Positions 34,256-42,736 of a stretch of 64,000 nucleotides of DNA are shown here, in pieces. The stretch comes from Ornithinibacillus xuwenensis. Lineage in GTDB: Bacteria > Bacillota > Bacilli > Bacillales > Amphibacillaceae. The notes beneath the pieces are model-generated. The model searched no databases, was not told where the DNA came from, and worked only from the letters and a program-made list of their open reading frames with translations. The stretch covers positions 620,001 through 684,000 of the forward strand of contig NZ_JBDIML010000001.1 in assembly GCF_039614845.1 (NCBI RefSeq), written 5' to 3'. The translations under genes and the position numbers were made by a program. Position 1 is the first letter of the stretch. Every line of letters begins with the position of its first letter.

Positions 34256-35785
34256 TTATACTGGATATACGCCATGCTTTCGTTCTGTAAAGGTTACATT
34301 TTTTGCTTCGTATATACGGAAGCGGTGAGTTAGCTCATCTCTTAGCTTGTTTGGTTCTATAACTGCATCGATAACTAACTCACTAGCTAATCGATAAATA
34401 TCAATATCATCACGATACTCATCTTGCTTTTGTTTAATAAATTCAGCTCGTTCTTCCTCTGGTAGCTCTGCAATTTTATTGGCATAAACTGCATTTACTG
34501 CAGCCTCAGGTCCCATTACTGCTATTTGTGCACTTGGTAGTGCAATACAGCAATCTGGTTCAAATGCTGGGCCAGCCATCGCATATAATCCTGCGCCATA
34601 TGCCTTGCGTACAATGACTGAAATCTTCGGTACCGTTGCTTCACTCATGGAAGCTAGCATCTTGGCACCATGACGTATGATTCCGGCACGTTCAACCTTT
34701 GTACCAATCATAAACCCAGGAACATCCATAAGGAATAACAACGAAATATTGAATGCATCACAGAGTTGAATGAACTTAGCTGCCTTATCCGCAGAATCCG
34801 GGAATAACACGCCTCCCTTCATTCTAGGCTGATTCGCAATAATTCCAACTGATTTACCGTCTATTCTCGCCAGCCCTGTAATAAGTTCAGGGGCAAATTT
34901 CTTTTTAATCTCACAGAAGCTATCTTCATCAATTAGACGATTAATTAGATCATACATATTAAATGGTGCATTTTGATTCTCGGGAATTAACTCTTCAATT
35001 GATTTTTCAAATTCTTTAGCATTTTTTGGTTTGAAAGCACTTGGCTTTTCTCTAAAGCTTTTCGGGAAATACGTTAGATAGTTACGAGCGTATTCGATTG
35101 CCTCTGGTTCAGTTTTCACCAGTACATCGCCTACTCCCGAAACACTGCAGTGCATTCTTGCTCCACCCATTTCTTCAAGTGTGACCTTTTCACCAATGAC
35201 CTTTTCAGCCATTCTAGGAGAGCCAAGATACATGGATGCATTTCCGTCTACCATGACAACAATATCACAAAATGCTGGTATATACGCTCCTCCTGCAGCA
35301 GAAGGTCCAAATAATAAGCATACTTGTGGAACACGGCCAGATAGTTTAATTTGATTATGAAAAATTCGACCAGCACCCCTTCTGCCTGGAAACATTTCAA
35401 TTTGGTCTGTAATTCTAGCTCCTGCAGAATCCACCAAATATAGCATTGGAAGCTCTAACGACATTGCAGTCTCTTGAATACGTATAATTTTTTCTACGGT
35501 TCGCTTTCCCCATGAACCTGCCTTTACTGTCGAATCATTTGCCATCACACAAACATCCTGACCATTCACTTTCCCAATACCAGTCACGACACCGTCTGAT
35601 GGAAGCGAATCATCCATACAGTTAGCAAAGAATGCATCCTCTATATCAATACCATCATCGAATAATAATTCTAATCGCTTACGTACAAATAATTTCCCTT
35701 GTTCTTCATTTTTTTGGTGGTACTTTTCTTTTCCACCTTTTTCGATATGCTCAATTCTTTTTTGTAGCTCTTCTATATAGGACAT
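34256..35785 (-). CDS. yngE: acyl-CoA carboxylase carboxyltransferase (beta) subunit
   Basis: This 509-residue carboxyltransferase moves CO2 from biotin to an acyl-CoA. It has the two crotonase-like halves of the methylcrotonyl/propionyl-CoA carboxylase beta family, including GRRGAGRIFHNQIKLSG, FGPSAAGGAYIPAFCD and the C-terminal KAYGAGLYAMAGPAFEPD. Gene order and partners match B. subtilis yngE. Methylcrotonyl-CoA (leucine catabolism) is the likeliest substrate; propionyl- or geranyl-CoA cannot be excluded. It is the last gene of the operon, 16 bases after the hydratase. Confidence 0.9.
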   Translation of the reverse strand: MSYIEELQKRIEHIEKGGKEKYHQKNEEQGKLFVRKRLELLFDDGIDIEDAFFANCMDDSLPSDGVVTGIGKVNGQDVCVMANDSTVKAGSWGKRTVEKIIRIQETAMSLELPMLYLVDSAGARITDQIEMFPGRRGAGRIFHNQIKLSGRVPQVCLLFGPSAAGGAYIPAFCDIVVMVDGNASMYLGSPRMAEKVIGEKVTLEEMGGARMHCSVSGVGDVLVKTEPEAIEYARNYLTYFPKSFREKPSAFKPKNAKEFEKSIEELIPENQNAPFNMYDLINRLIDEDSFCEIKKKFAPELITGLARIDGKSVGIIANQPRMKGGVLFPDSADKAAKFIQLCDAFNISLLFLMDVPGFMIGTKVERAGIIRHGAKMLASMSEATVPKISVIVRKAYGAGLYAMAGPAFEPDCCIALPSAQIAVMGPEAAVNAVYANKIAELPEEERAEFIKQKQDEYRDDIDIYRLASELVIDAVIEPNKLRDELTHRFRIYEAKNVTFTERKHGVYPV

Positions 35786-35801
35786 TGCTTAACCTCCTGT
35801 C

Positions 35802-36584
35802 TTATTTTCCTTGGTATAATGGGGCCCTCTTTTCTTTGAATGCTTGAAGTCCTTCTATCCGGTCTTTTGTCGGAATGGTTTCTTTGTAGCAAGCATGCTC
35901 TATTGCTAATCCAGTAGTTAAGTCGGCTTGACTTCCTTGATTGATTGCTGTTTTTGCAGCTTGTAAAGCAATGGGACCATTCTTGGCAATAATACCTGCT
36001 GTCTCCAATGCAATGGTTTGCAAGGCATCCTTACTTGTGATCTGTTCTACTAGACCAATAGTAAATGCCTCATCAGCTGTTATTGCTTTGGCAGTAAAAA
36101 TTAGCTGCTTTGCCCGACCAATTCCGACTAATCTTGTTAACCGTTGGGTTCCTCCCGCTCCAGGAATAATGGCAAGAGATGTTTCTGTTAACCCCATCTT
36201 AGCATGCTCCGAGGAAATTCGTATATCACAAGCTAGCGCAATCTCAAGTCCGCCACCAAACGCAACACCATTTAATGCAGCAATAACAGGCATTTTCATT
36301 TCCTCAATCGCCTTTACTGTTTGACCAATATAACGAACCGCTTCAATAACTTGTTCTTCAGACAATCCTCTTCTTTCTTTTAAATCAGCACCCGCACAGA
36401 ATGCTTTTTCCCCACTACCGGTTAGGACTGTACAACGGATAGATTTATCTTGGTTTATTTTTTCTATCGCATGATTAAGCTCATCCAAGAGTGCTTTTGA
36501 CATGGCGTTCGCAGCATCAGGTCGGTTGAGTTTGATTAATGCAACATGATTATCAATTACCTCTAAATCTACAAGTAAGGACAT
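35802..36584 (-). CDS. yngF: enoyl-CoA hydratase (probable methylglutaconyl-CoA hydratase)
   Basis: This 260-residue crotonase has oxyanion-hole segments AFCAGADLKER and ALNGVAFGGGLEIALACD. Its catalytic Glu region is TETSLAIIPGAGGTQRL. The position in the operon between biotin carrier and carboxyltransferase matches B. subtilis yngF, so 3-methylglutaconyl-CoA is the expected substrate. AGGAGG precedes the ATG. The next step, HMG-CoA lyase, is missing from the operon. Confidence 0.88.
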   Translation of the reverse strand: MSLLVDLEVIDNHVALIKLNRPDAANAMSKALLDELNHAIEKINQDKSIRCTVLTGSGEKAFCAGADLKERRGLSEEQVIEAVRYIGQTVKAIEEMKMPVIAALNGVAFGGGLEIALACDIRISSEHAKMGLTETSLAIIPGAGGTQRLTRLVGIGRAKQLIFTAKAITADEAFTIGLVEQITSKDALQTIALETAGIIAKNGPIALQAAKTAINQGSQADLTTGLAIEHACYKETIPTKDRIEGLQAFKEKRAPLYQGK

Positions 36585-36634
36585 ATGTACCTCCTAAAAA
36601 ATTCTTAATGATACTCCCATTCAAATAGAATGCT

Positions 36635-36850
36635 TTACGGCTCGATTATCGCAATTAAATCTCCTTCGTTCACAAAATCACCTTCGTCTACACTTACTTC
36701 CTTTACAATACCTGCTTCCTCAGCCGCAATAGGGATTTCCATTTTCATAGATTCCAAGATAACGATATCTTGATCTGCCTCTACTTGATCACCTGGAGAT
36801 ACGAGAACCTTCCATACGTTTCCTGCCATCATTGCTCTTACTTCTTCCAT
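36635..36850 (-). CDS. yngHB: biotin carboxyl carrier protein
   Basis: This 71-residue single-domain biotinyl carrier has the attachment motif ESMKMEIP with Lys36 as the biotin site. The length is that of stand-alone carriers such as YngHB rather than fatty-acid AccB, which has a long N-terminal extension. It shuttles carboxybiotin between the two neighbouring subunits. The gap to the biotin carboxylase gene is 18 bases. Confidence 0.93.
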   Translation of the reverse strand: MEEVRAMMAGNVWKVLVSPGDQVEADQDIVILESMKMEIPIAAEEAGIVKEVSVDEGDFVNEGDLIAIIEP

Positions 36851-36868
36851 TATTATTCCTCCTAATTA

Positions 36869-38218
36869 TTAGCTTTTCGGTTTCGTAAAATGTTCTTCGA
36901 TAAAACGTGTTGTTGTTTCACCTGTCTGAAATGCTTCATGTTTAACGATATCAATTAATAGTGGCGTATTCGTTTTTATTCCTTCTATTTTAATGTATTC
37001 TAGTGTTTCCGATAATTTATTTATCGCAGTTTCTCTTGAATTACCTGTAACGATTAATTTACAAATCATCGGATCATAGAATGGTGTGACATCATAGTTG
37101 CTTGTAACAGCTGATTCTAAGCGGATATAATCTCCAGTTGGAATATCAAAAGTTGTGATATGTCCAGGAGATGGAAAGAAGGTTTTTGGATCCTCTGCAT
37201 ATATTCGTGCCTCAATTGCATGACCGTTAATAGTTAGGTCTTCTTGTTGGAATCCTAATTCTTTCCCATTGGCAATATTAATTTGCGCTTCCACGATATC
37301 AATTCCCGTTATTTCTTCCGTAATTGGATGCTCTACTTGAATTCGAGTATTCATTTCTAGGAAATAAAAGTTCTCATCTTTATCTACTAAAAACTCAATC
37401 GTTCCAGCATTCGTATACCCAAGTGATTTAGCAGCGGTAACAGCCGCTTCTCCCATTCTCTTTCTTGTGCTTTCTGAGATAAACGGTGAAGGGGCTTCTT
37501 CAATTACTTTCTGGTTACGACGTTGAATGGAGCACTCTCGCTCAAATAAGTGAACAACCTCACCGTATTTATCTGCTAAAATTTGAATTTCGATATGGCG
37601 AGCATCGTCTATCTTCTTCTCCAAAAACATGGACCCATCACCAAAGAAGCTTTCTGCTCGTTTTGCATTGTTTTGGAATGCTTTTAGTAACTCATCATCG
37701 TGATGGACAACCTGCATCCCTATTCCTCCACCACCTGCAGAGGCCTTTAGCATGATTGGATAACCTATATCATTTGCAATTTCAACTGCTTCCTCAGCTG
37801 ATGGTACAGCTTCCTCGGTACCAGGTACGATTGGTACATTTGCTTTTTTCATCGCTTTTCGAGCTTCAATCTTACTACCCATCATGTCCATGACATGACT
37901 TGTAGGACCGATAAATGTTATACCTGCCTTCTCACACTTCTCTGCAAAGCTACCACTCTCACTTAAAAATCCATATCCAGGATGAATGGCATCTGCGCCT
38001 GCTTTCTTGGCAATAGAAAGGATTTTATCAACATTTAAATAACTCTCATTAACACGAGGAGGACCTAATAGAAAGCTTTCATCTGCCATTTTCACAAAAG
38101 GAGCAGATTGATCTGCCTCTGAGAAGACCGCAACGGTTTGGATACCCATTTTTTTACAGGTTTTAATTATGCGAGAGGCAATTTCGCCACGATTCGCTAT
38201 AAGTATTTTTGTAATCAT
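36869..38218 (-). CDS. yngH: biotin carboxylase subunit
   Basis: This 449-residue ATP-grasp enzyme carboxylates biotin. It opens ILIANRGEIASRIIKT and has the ATP loop KASAGGGGIGMQ, EMNTRIQVEHPITEEITG and the C-terminal HAIEARIYAEDP. It ends soon after the biotin-carboxylase C domain, so it is a separate subunit with no fused carrier domain. It works with the adjacent carrier and carboxyltransferase. AGGAG precedes the ATG. Confidence 0.95.
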   Translation of the reverse strand: MITKILIANRGEIASRIIKTCKKMGIQTVAVFSEADQSAPFVKMADESFLLGPPRVNESYLNVDKILSIAKKAGADAIHPGYGFLSESGSFAEKCEKAGITFIGPTSHVMDMMGSKIEARKAMKKANVPIVPGTEEAVPSAEEAVEIANDIGYPIMLKASAGGGGIGMQVVHHDDELLKAFQNNAKRAESFFGDGSMFLEKKIDDARHIEIQILADKYGEVVHLFERECSIQRRNQKVIEEAPSPFISESTRKRMGEAAVTAAKSLGYTNAGTIEFLVDKDENFYFLEMNTRIQVEHPITEEITGIDIVEAQINIANGKELGFQQEDLTINGHAIEARIYAEDPKTFFPSPGHITTFDIPTGDYIRLESAVTSNYDVTPFYDPMICKLIVTGNSRETAINKLSETLEYIKIEGIKTNTPLLIDIVKHEAFQTGETTTRFIEEHFTKPKS

Positions 38219-38261
38219 AACTTCTCTCCTTCCAGATAAAGAATTAAAGATAGATAGCTAC

Positions 38262-39404
38262 CTAGCAACCTAGTTGTCTTGCGATTACAAGACGTTGAAC
38301 CTCAGAGGTACCTTCGCCAATCTCTAGTAGCTTCGCATCACGTAAGTAACGTTCTACCTCATATTCACGCATATAACCATATCCACCGTGAATTTGTATT
38401 GCTTGATTAGCTGCTCGAAATGCTGTTTCAGTAGCAAATAATTTGGCATAAGCTGATTCCTTCGTAAATGGTTTATCGTTATCCTTCAGCCATGCAGTCT
38501 TATATACCATATTTCGAGCTAGCTCTACTTCCATCGATATGTCTGCAAGCTTAAATTGAATTGCTTGGAAATTAGAAATTGATTTACCAAATTGCTTTCT
38601 TTCTTTGGCGTATTGTAACGCTTTTTCTAAGGAGGCCTGGGCTATACCTAAACCAAGTGCAGCAATAGAAATTCTACCACCATCTAATGTATATAAAAAT
38701 TGACTAAATCCTTTTTGAGGATCTCCTAATAAATTTGATTTTGGAACACGTACATTCTCGAGCACAATTTCAGCTGTGTCAGAACCTCGCACTCCCATTT
38801 TGTCATAGTTACTTGATATTGTAACGCCTTCTGTATCGGTTGGAACAATAATGGCAGAAATAATATTTTTTCCATTTTCATTTTTTCCAGTCACAGCAGT
38901 TACAATTATGGTCTTGGCAAAGCTAGCATTTGTAATAAAGCATTTTTCACCATTAATGACATAATCATCACCATCTTCAATTGCTGTTGTTTTAGTTCCG
39001 CCTGCATCAGAGCCCGCATTTGGCTCAGTCAGTCCAAAAGCTCCTAATGCGCTCCCTTCCGCTAATGGTGTTAAGTACTTTTCTTTCTGTTCTTCCGTAC
39101 CAAAATAATAGATTGGACTCGCACCCAATGAAACTGCAGCAGCATAGCTTAATCCTGTGCTACCACAAACACGACCAATTTCTTCCACAGCAATTGCATA
39201 AGACAAGGTATCTCCTCCAGACCCACCATACTCTTCTGGGAAAGGAATACCCAATAGGCCTAGTTCACCCATTTGTTTAAAGATATCTAATGGAAACTTA
39301 GCCTCTTTGTCAATTTCGATTGTTCTTGGTTTAATAACCTCTTCAGCAAAATCACGAACCATTTTTCGAATCATTGATTGTTCTTTTGTTAAATTAAAAT
39401 CCAT
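38262..39404 (-). CDS. yngJ: acyl-CoA dehydrogenase
   Basis: This 380-residue FAD flavoprotein is the first gene of the operon and passes electrons to ETF. The FAD/substrate motifs are FGLTEPNAGSDAG and YVINGEKCFITNASFA; the dimer motif is QIHGGYGYM. The catalytic base is Glu364 in IGEGTSEVQR, the short/branched-chain position. Isovaleryl-CoA dehydrogenases instead have Ala or Gly there and place Glu near residue 254 (here LDGGR). The operon suggests isovaleryl-CoA but the residue pattern suggests a short-chain or 2-methyl-branched substrate. Confidence 0.9.
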   Translation of the reverse strand: MDFNLTKEQSMIRKMVRDFAEEVIKPRTIEIDKEAKFPLDIFKQMGELGLLGIPFPEEYGGSGGDTLSYAIAVEEIGRVCGSTGLSYAAAVSLGASPIYYFGTEEQKEKYLTPLAEGSALGAFGLTEPNAGSDAGGTKTTAIEDGDDYVINGEKCFITNASFAKTIIVTAVTGKNENGKNIISAIIVPTDTEGVTISSNYDKMGVRGSDTAEIVLENVRVPKSNLLGDPQKGFSQFLYTLDGGRISIAALGLGIAQASLEKALQYAKERKQFGKSISNFQAIQFKLADISMEVELARNMVYKTAWLKDNDKPFTKESAYAKLFATETAFRAANQAIQIHGGYGYMREYEVERYLRDAKLLEIGEGTSEVQRLVIARQLGC

Positions 39405-39429
39405 AAAAACCCTCCTCCAAATAATAAAT

Positions 39430-39447
39430 AGACCGACTGGTTGGTCT
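39430..39447. promoter_or_regulatory. TetR-type operator of the acyl-CoA operon
   Basis: AGACCGACTGGTTGGTCT is a dyad whose 8-base arms differ at one position (AGACCGAC / GTTGGTCT), a classical TetR-family operator shape. It lies 26 bases upstream of the acyl-CoA dehydrogenase ATG and just after the TetR gene. Confidence 0.7.
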
Positions 39448-39498
39448 GTCTATTAAATAAAATGATAGCTTACTAGAATAAGCTATTAGACTACCAGA

Positions 39499-40089
39499 TT
39501 AAAATAGAGCGCTTACATTTTCTTGGTTAATAATCCCTCGCATGATGAAGTCGACGTATATGTCACCAATTTCATCTATTGTATTTTCACCAGATGTTTT
39601 ATACCACTTATAGGTCCAGTTTACCATTCCAAGTATTGCCATACCAGTAATAACTTCCGATAAGTCTTGCCTAAACTCTCCTGATTCTTTTCCCTCGCGA
39701 ATTGTATCGATAATGATTTCTTTAAATTGATCTCGCTTAGTTTTTATTAATTCTTCATAATTGGACTTGAGGTACACATTTTCTTGATAAAATACGGAAA
39801 TATGTGGCTTATAGAGATCAAATACTTGGACAAAGCTTTTTATGATTGCATGTAATTTCTCTGTTGGAGAAACATAGGTGTTCTTCGCTGTGTTTCCTTT
39901 TTCCAAAACATACGTGATAAACGTATCATGGATGACAAAGAGAAGTTCATCCTTCGATGTGAAATGATGATAAAATCCTCCCTTAGAGGTACCAATGCTT
40001 TCAACAATTTGATTTACTGTAACTCCATGAAACCCATGCTTTTCAAACAGATGTAGAGCAGACTGAATGATTTTATTTCGTAAATCCGT
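39499..40089 (-). CDS. TetR-family regulator of the acyl-CoA operon, possible ACG start
   Basis: The protein has a complete TetR winged-helix (IIQSALHLFEKHGFHG, then VNQIVESIGTSKGGFYHHF and KDELL) and a C-terminal ligand domain. The helix-turn-helix lies upstream of the first conventional start (TTG 39906). In frame, there is no ATG, GTG or TTG back to the previous stop. GGAGGG at 40096-40101 lies six bases before ACG 40089, giving about 196 residues, a normal length. It is either an ACG start or a start-codon mutation. It probably represses the operon through the operator at 39430. Confidence 0.7.
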   Translation of the reverse strand, partial: TDLRNKIIQSALHLFEKHGFHGVTVNQIVESIGTSKGGFYHHFTSKDELLFVIHDTFITYVLEKGNTAKNTYVSPTEKLHAIIKSFVQVFDLYKPHISVFYQENVYLKSNYEELIKTKRDQFKEIIIDTIREGKESGEFRQDLSEVITGMAILGMVNWTYKWYKTSGENTIDEIGDIYVDFIMRGIINQENVSALF

Positions 40090-40191
40090 TAGAAGCCCTC
40101 CTCTCTTTTACCCTAATAGCTTATCATATTTTTCTGAATATAAAAAGTTTAAATAATAAAACAAACGTTTATTCTGTCTAGATACAAAAAA

Positions 40192-40221
40192 GAAAACACT
40201 TTGCTTATACAAAGTGTTTTC
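40192..40221 (-). terminator. Rho-independent terminator of parE-parC
   Basis: A perfect 12-bp stem, GAAAACACTTTG / CAAAGTGTTTTC, is followed on the minus strand by a U run, 23 bases past the parC stop. Confidence 0.9.
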
Positions 40222-40244
40222 TCGCTATCCGATTCATCAAAGCA

Positions 40245-42695
40245 TTATTTCTCAGTAGAATCAAATGGCTTTTCGTAAGTAGCCTCTTTCCATGCTTCCA
40301 CGACTTCCCCTTGCGTATCAGAATCAATTACAAATGAACCGTTACTATATCGATCACTTGTAGATAATTCCAGTGGGAATATTTGATGGTTTTCACCTTT
40401 AGTTGTTGTAAATGAAATCGTATCATTCTCATGTGTGACAAAGAATCCTACGATTCGATGTGGCTTACTTTTTAGTTCGCGGAGCATAATTAATCCCCGT
40501 TTTGCTCGGCTTGTCTTTTCAAATTCGCGTAACTTCATTCGCTTGCAAGCACCACGTTGGGTTACCAGCACTAACGACGGCTCTGATAGATCATCAAATA
40601 CTTGTCCACCAACTACATATTCGCCATCTTTCAGTTGAATAGCTTTAACACCAGCAGCGCGCTGACCGACAACCGGTATTTCGGACTCATGATACCATAA
40701 CCCGTATCCTTTATTGGATGCTATAAATACATCGGAATAGCCTTTTGTTTGGCACACGCTTACAACCTCATCACCCTTCTTTAAATTAAGAGCAATTAGT
40801 GCTTTTGAGTAACGCTGTGCCTCATAGGTTTTTAGCTCACTTCTTTTTACCATACCATTTTTTGTAAAGAATATTAGATATTCTTCATCTTTAAATTCTC
40901 TTATAGGTAAGCACTGAATAACATATTCATCTTTCTCTATCGAAACGATATTGGAGATATGCTGTCCAATATCTTTCCAACGAATATCTGGTAATTCATG
41001 AACTGGTATATAGAGGTATTTACCTTTATTTGTAAATAGAAGAATCTTATCCGTTGTATTAGCCTCAATTAATCCAACCAGATGGTCATCATCTTTAATT
41101 GCAAGGTCTTCCCCATTCGATGCTGCATAAGATCGGATACTTGTCCGTTTGATATAGCCTTCTTTCGTAGCAGATATTAAAACATCCTCGCTGGCTACGG
41201 TTACTTCAATATCAATGGTAAGCTCTTCAATCTCGTCTTCAATTTGTGTTTTTCTTCTGTCTGCAAACTGCTTTTTCAGTTTTTTTAAATCATTTTTAAT
41301 CGTTTCAAATAGTTTTTGTTCACTTGCCAAGATTGATTCTAATTCAGCTATTTGCTTACGGAGTTCCTCTGCTTCTGCTTCTAACGCCGTAATATCTGTA
41401 TTTGTTAAACGATATAGCTGTAGCATGACAATTGCTTCCGCTTGTCTATCTGTGAACTCGTACATTTCCATAATTTGTTTCTTAGCATCTTGTTTATCTT
41501 TCGAAGCACGAATTGTGGCAATTAGTTCATCTAAAATCGAGATTGCTTTAATTAAGCCCTCCACAATATGCGCTCTGTCTTTAGCATGTTTCAAATCATA
41601 ATTTGTAGATCGTGTCACAACATCTCTCTGATGCTGAATATAGGCATCAAGCATTTGTGGTAAGGAGAGTAGAGTTGGTGTCTTATCCTGAATTGCAACC
41701 ATATTGAAATGATAGGTTACTTGTAGGTCTGTATTTTTATACAGATAATTAAGAACCCCTTCACTGTTCACTTCTTTTTTCAACTCGATCACAATTCTTA
41801 AACCAGTACGATCTGTTTCATCTCTAACTTCAGCTATACCTTCTACTTTTCGATCAATACGTAGCTCATCTATTTTCTTTACTAGATTTGCTTTATTAAC
41901 CTCATACGGAATTTCATCAATTACGATTTGTTCACGATTACCACGAATTGGCTCTACAACAGCTTTACCGCGTAATACGATCTTTCCTTTACCGGTTTCA
42001 TAAGCTTTACGAATCCCATCAACACCTTGAATAATACCACCTGTAGGAAAGTCTGGTCCTTTCAGAACCTTCATTAATTGTTCCGTCGTTACTTCTGGAT
42101 TATCAATTCGTTTGATAACAGCATCAATAACTTCTCCAAGATTATGTGGAGGGATATCAGTAGCATATCCAGCTGAGATACCCGTAGAGCCATTAACTAA
42201 TAGGTTTGGAAACTTAGCTGGTAACACGACCGGTTCTTGATCGGTATCATCAAAGTTAGGAATAAAATCAACCGTTTCCTTATTTAGGTCTCGAAGTAAC
42301 TCTGAAGCAATACTAGAAAGTCTTGCTTCGGTATAACGCATAGCAGCCGGTGGATCGCCATCAACACTACCATTGTTACCATGCATTTCTATTAATACGT
42401 TACGCATTTTCCAATCCTGACTTAGGCGGACCATTGCATCGTATACAGAAGAATCACCATGAGGATGGTAATTACCAATTACCGTTCCGACTGTTTTAGC
42501 CGATTTACGAAAATGCTTATCATGTGTGTTCTTTTCTCTATACATTGCATAGAGAATTCTTCGTTGTACAGGCTTTAATCCATCTCGTGCATCTGGTAAT
42601 GCACGATCTTGAATTATATATTTACTATATCTTCCAAATCGATCACCAATTACTTCTTCTAATGGAAGATCGAGAAATTTTTCTGACTGTGTCAA
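40245..42695 (-). CDS. parC: DNA topoisomerase IV subunit A
   Basis: This 816-residue subunit cleaves and rejoins DNA to separate sister chromosomes. The active-site Tyr is Tyr121 in AAMRYTEARLS. The quinolone-resistance region is HPHGDSSVYDAMVRLSQDW, with wild-type-like Ser82 and Asp86; Asp replaces the Glu common in staphylococci, as in streptococcal ParC. The C-terminal beta-pinwheel carries repeats such as RSELKTYEAQRYSKA. It is co-transcribed with parE, 41 bases upstream. Confidence 0.97.
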   Translation of the reverse strand: MTQSEKFLDLPLEEVIGDRFGRYSKYIIQDRALPDARDGLKPVQRRILYAMYREKNTHDKHFRKSAKTVGTVIGNYHPHGDSSVYDAMVRLSQDWKMRNVLIEMHGNNGSVDGDPPAAMRYTEARLSSIASELLRDLNKETVDFIPNFDDTDQEPVVLPAKFPNLLVNGSTGISAGYATDIPPHNLGEVIDAVIKRIDNPEVTTEQLMKVLKGPDFPTGGIIQGVDGIRKAYETGKGKIVLRGKAVVEPIRGNREQIVIDEIPYEVNKANLVKKIDELRIDRKVEGIAEVRDETDRTGLRIVIELKKEVNSEGVLNYLYKNTDLQVTYHFNMVAIQDKTPTLLSLPQMLDAYIQHQRDVVTRSTNYDLKHAKDRAHIVEGLIKAISILDELIATIRASKDKQDAKKQIMEMYEFTDRQAEAIVMLQLYRLTNTDITALEAEAEELRKQIAELESILASEQKLFETIKNDLKKLKKQFADRRKTQIEDEIEELTIDIEVTVASEDVLISATKEGYIKRTSIRSYAASNGEDLAIKDDDHLVGLIEANTTDKILLFTNKGKYLYIPVHELPDIRWKDIGQHISNIVSIEKDEYVIQCLPIREFKDEEYLIFFTKNGMVKRSELKTYEAQRYSKALIALNLKKGDEVVSVCQTKGYSDVFIASNKGYGLWYHESEIPVVGQRAAGVKAIQLKDGEYVVGGQVFDDLSEPSLVLVTQRGACKRMKLREFEKTSRAKRGLIMLRELKSKPHRIVGFFVTHENDTISFTTTKGENHQIFPLELSTSDRYSNGSFVIDSDTQGEVVEAWKEATYEKPFDSTEK

Positions 42696-42736
42696 GTCAT
42701 TCCCCCCTTATCTTACCTTTAGGTCTTTCATCATTT

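Noticed and set aside
40245..42695. Asp86 in the ParC quinolone-resistance region as a resistance mutation
   Set aside because: Asp at this position is wild type in streptococcal ParC, and Ser82 is intact, so no resistance claim is justified.
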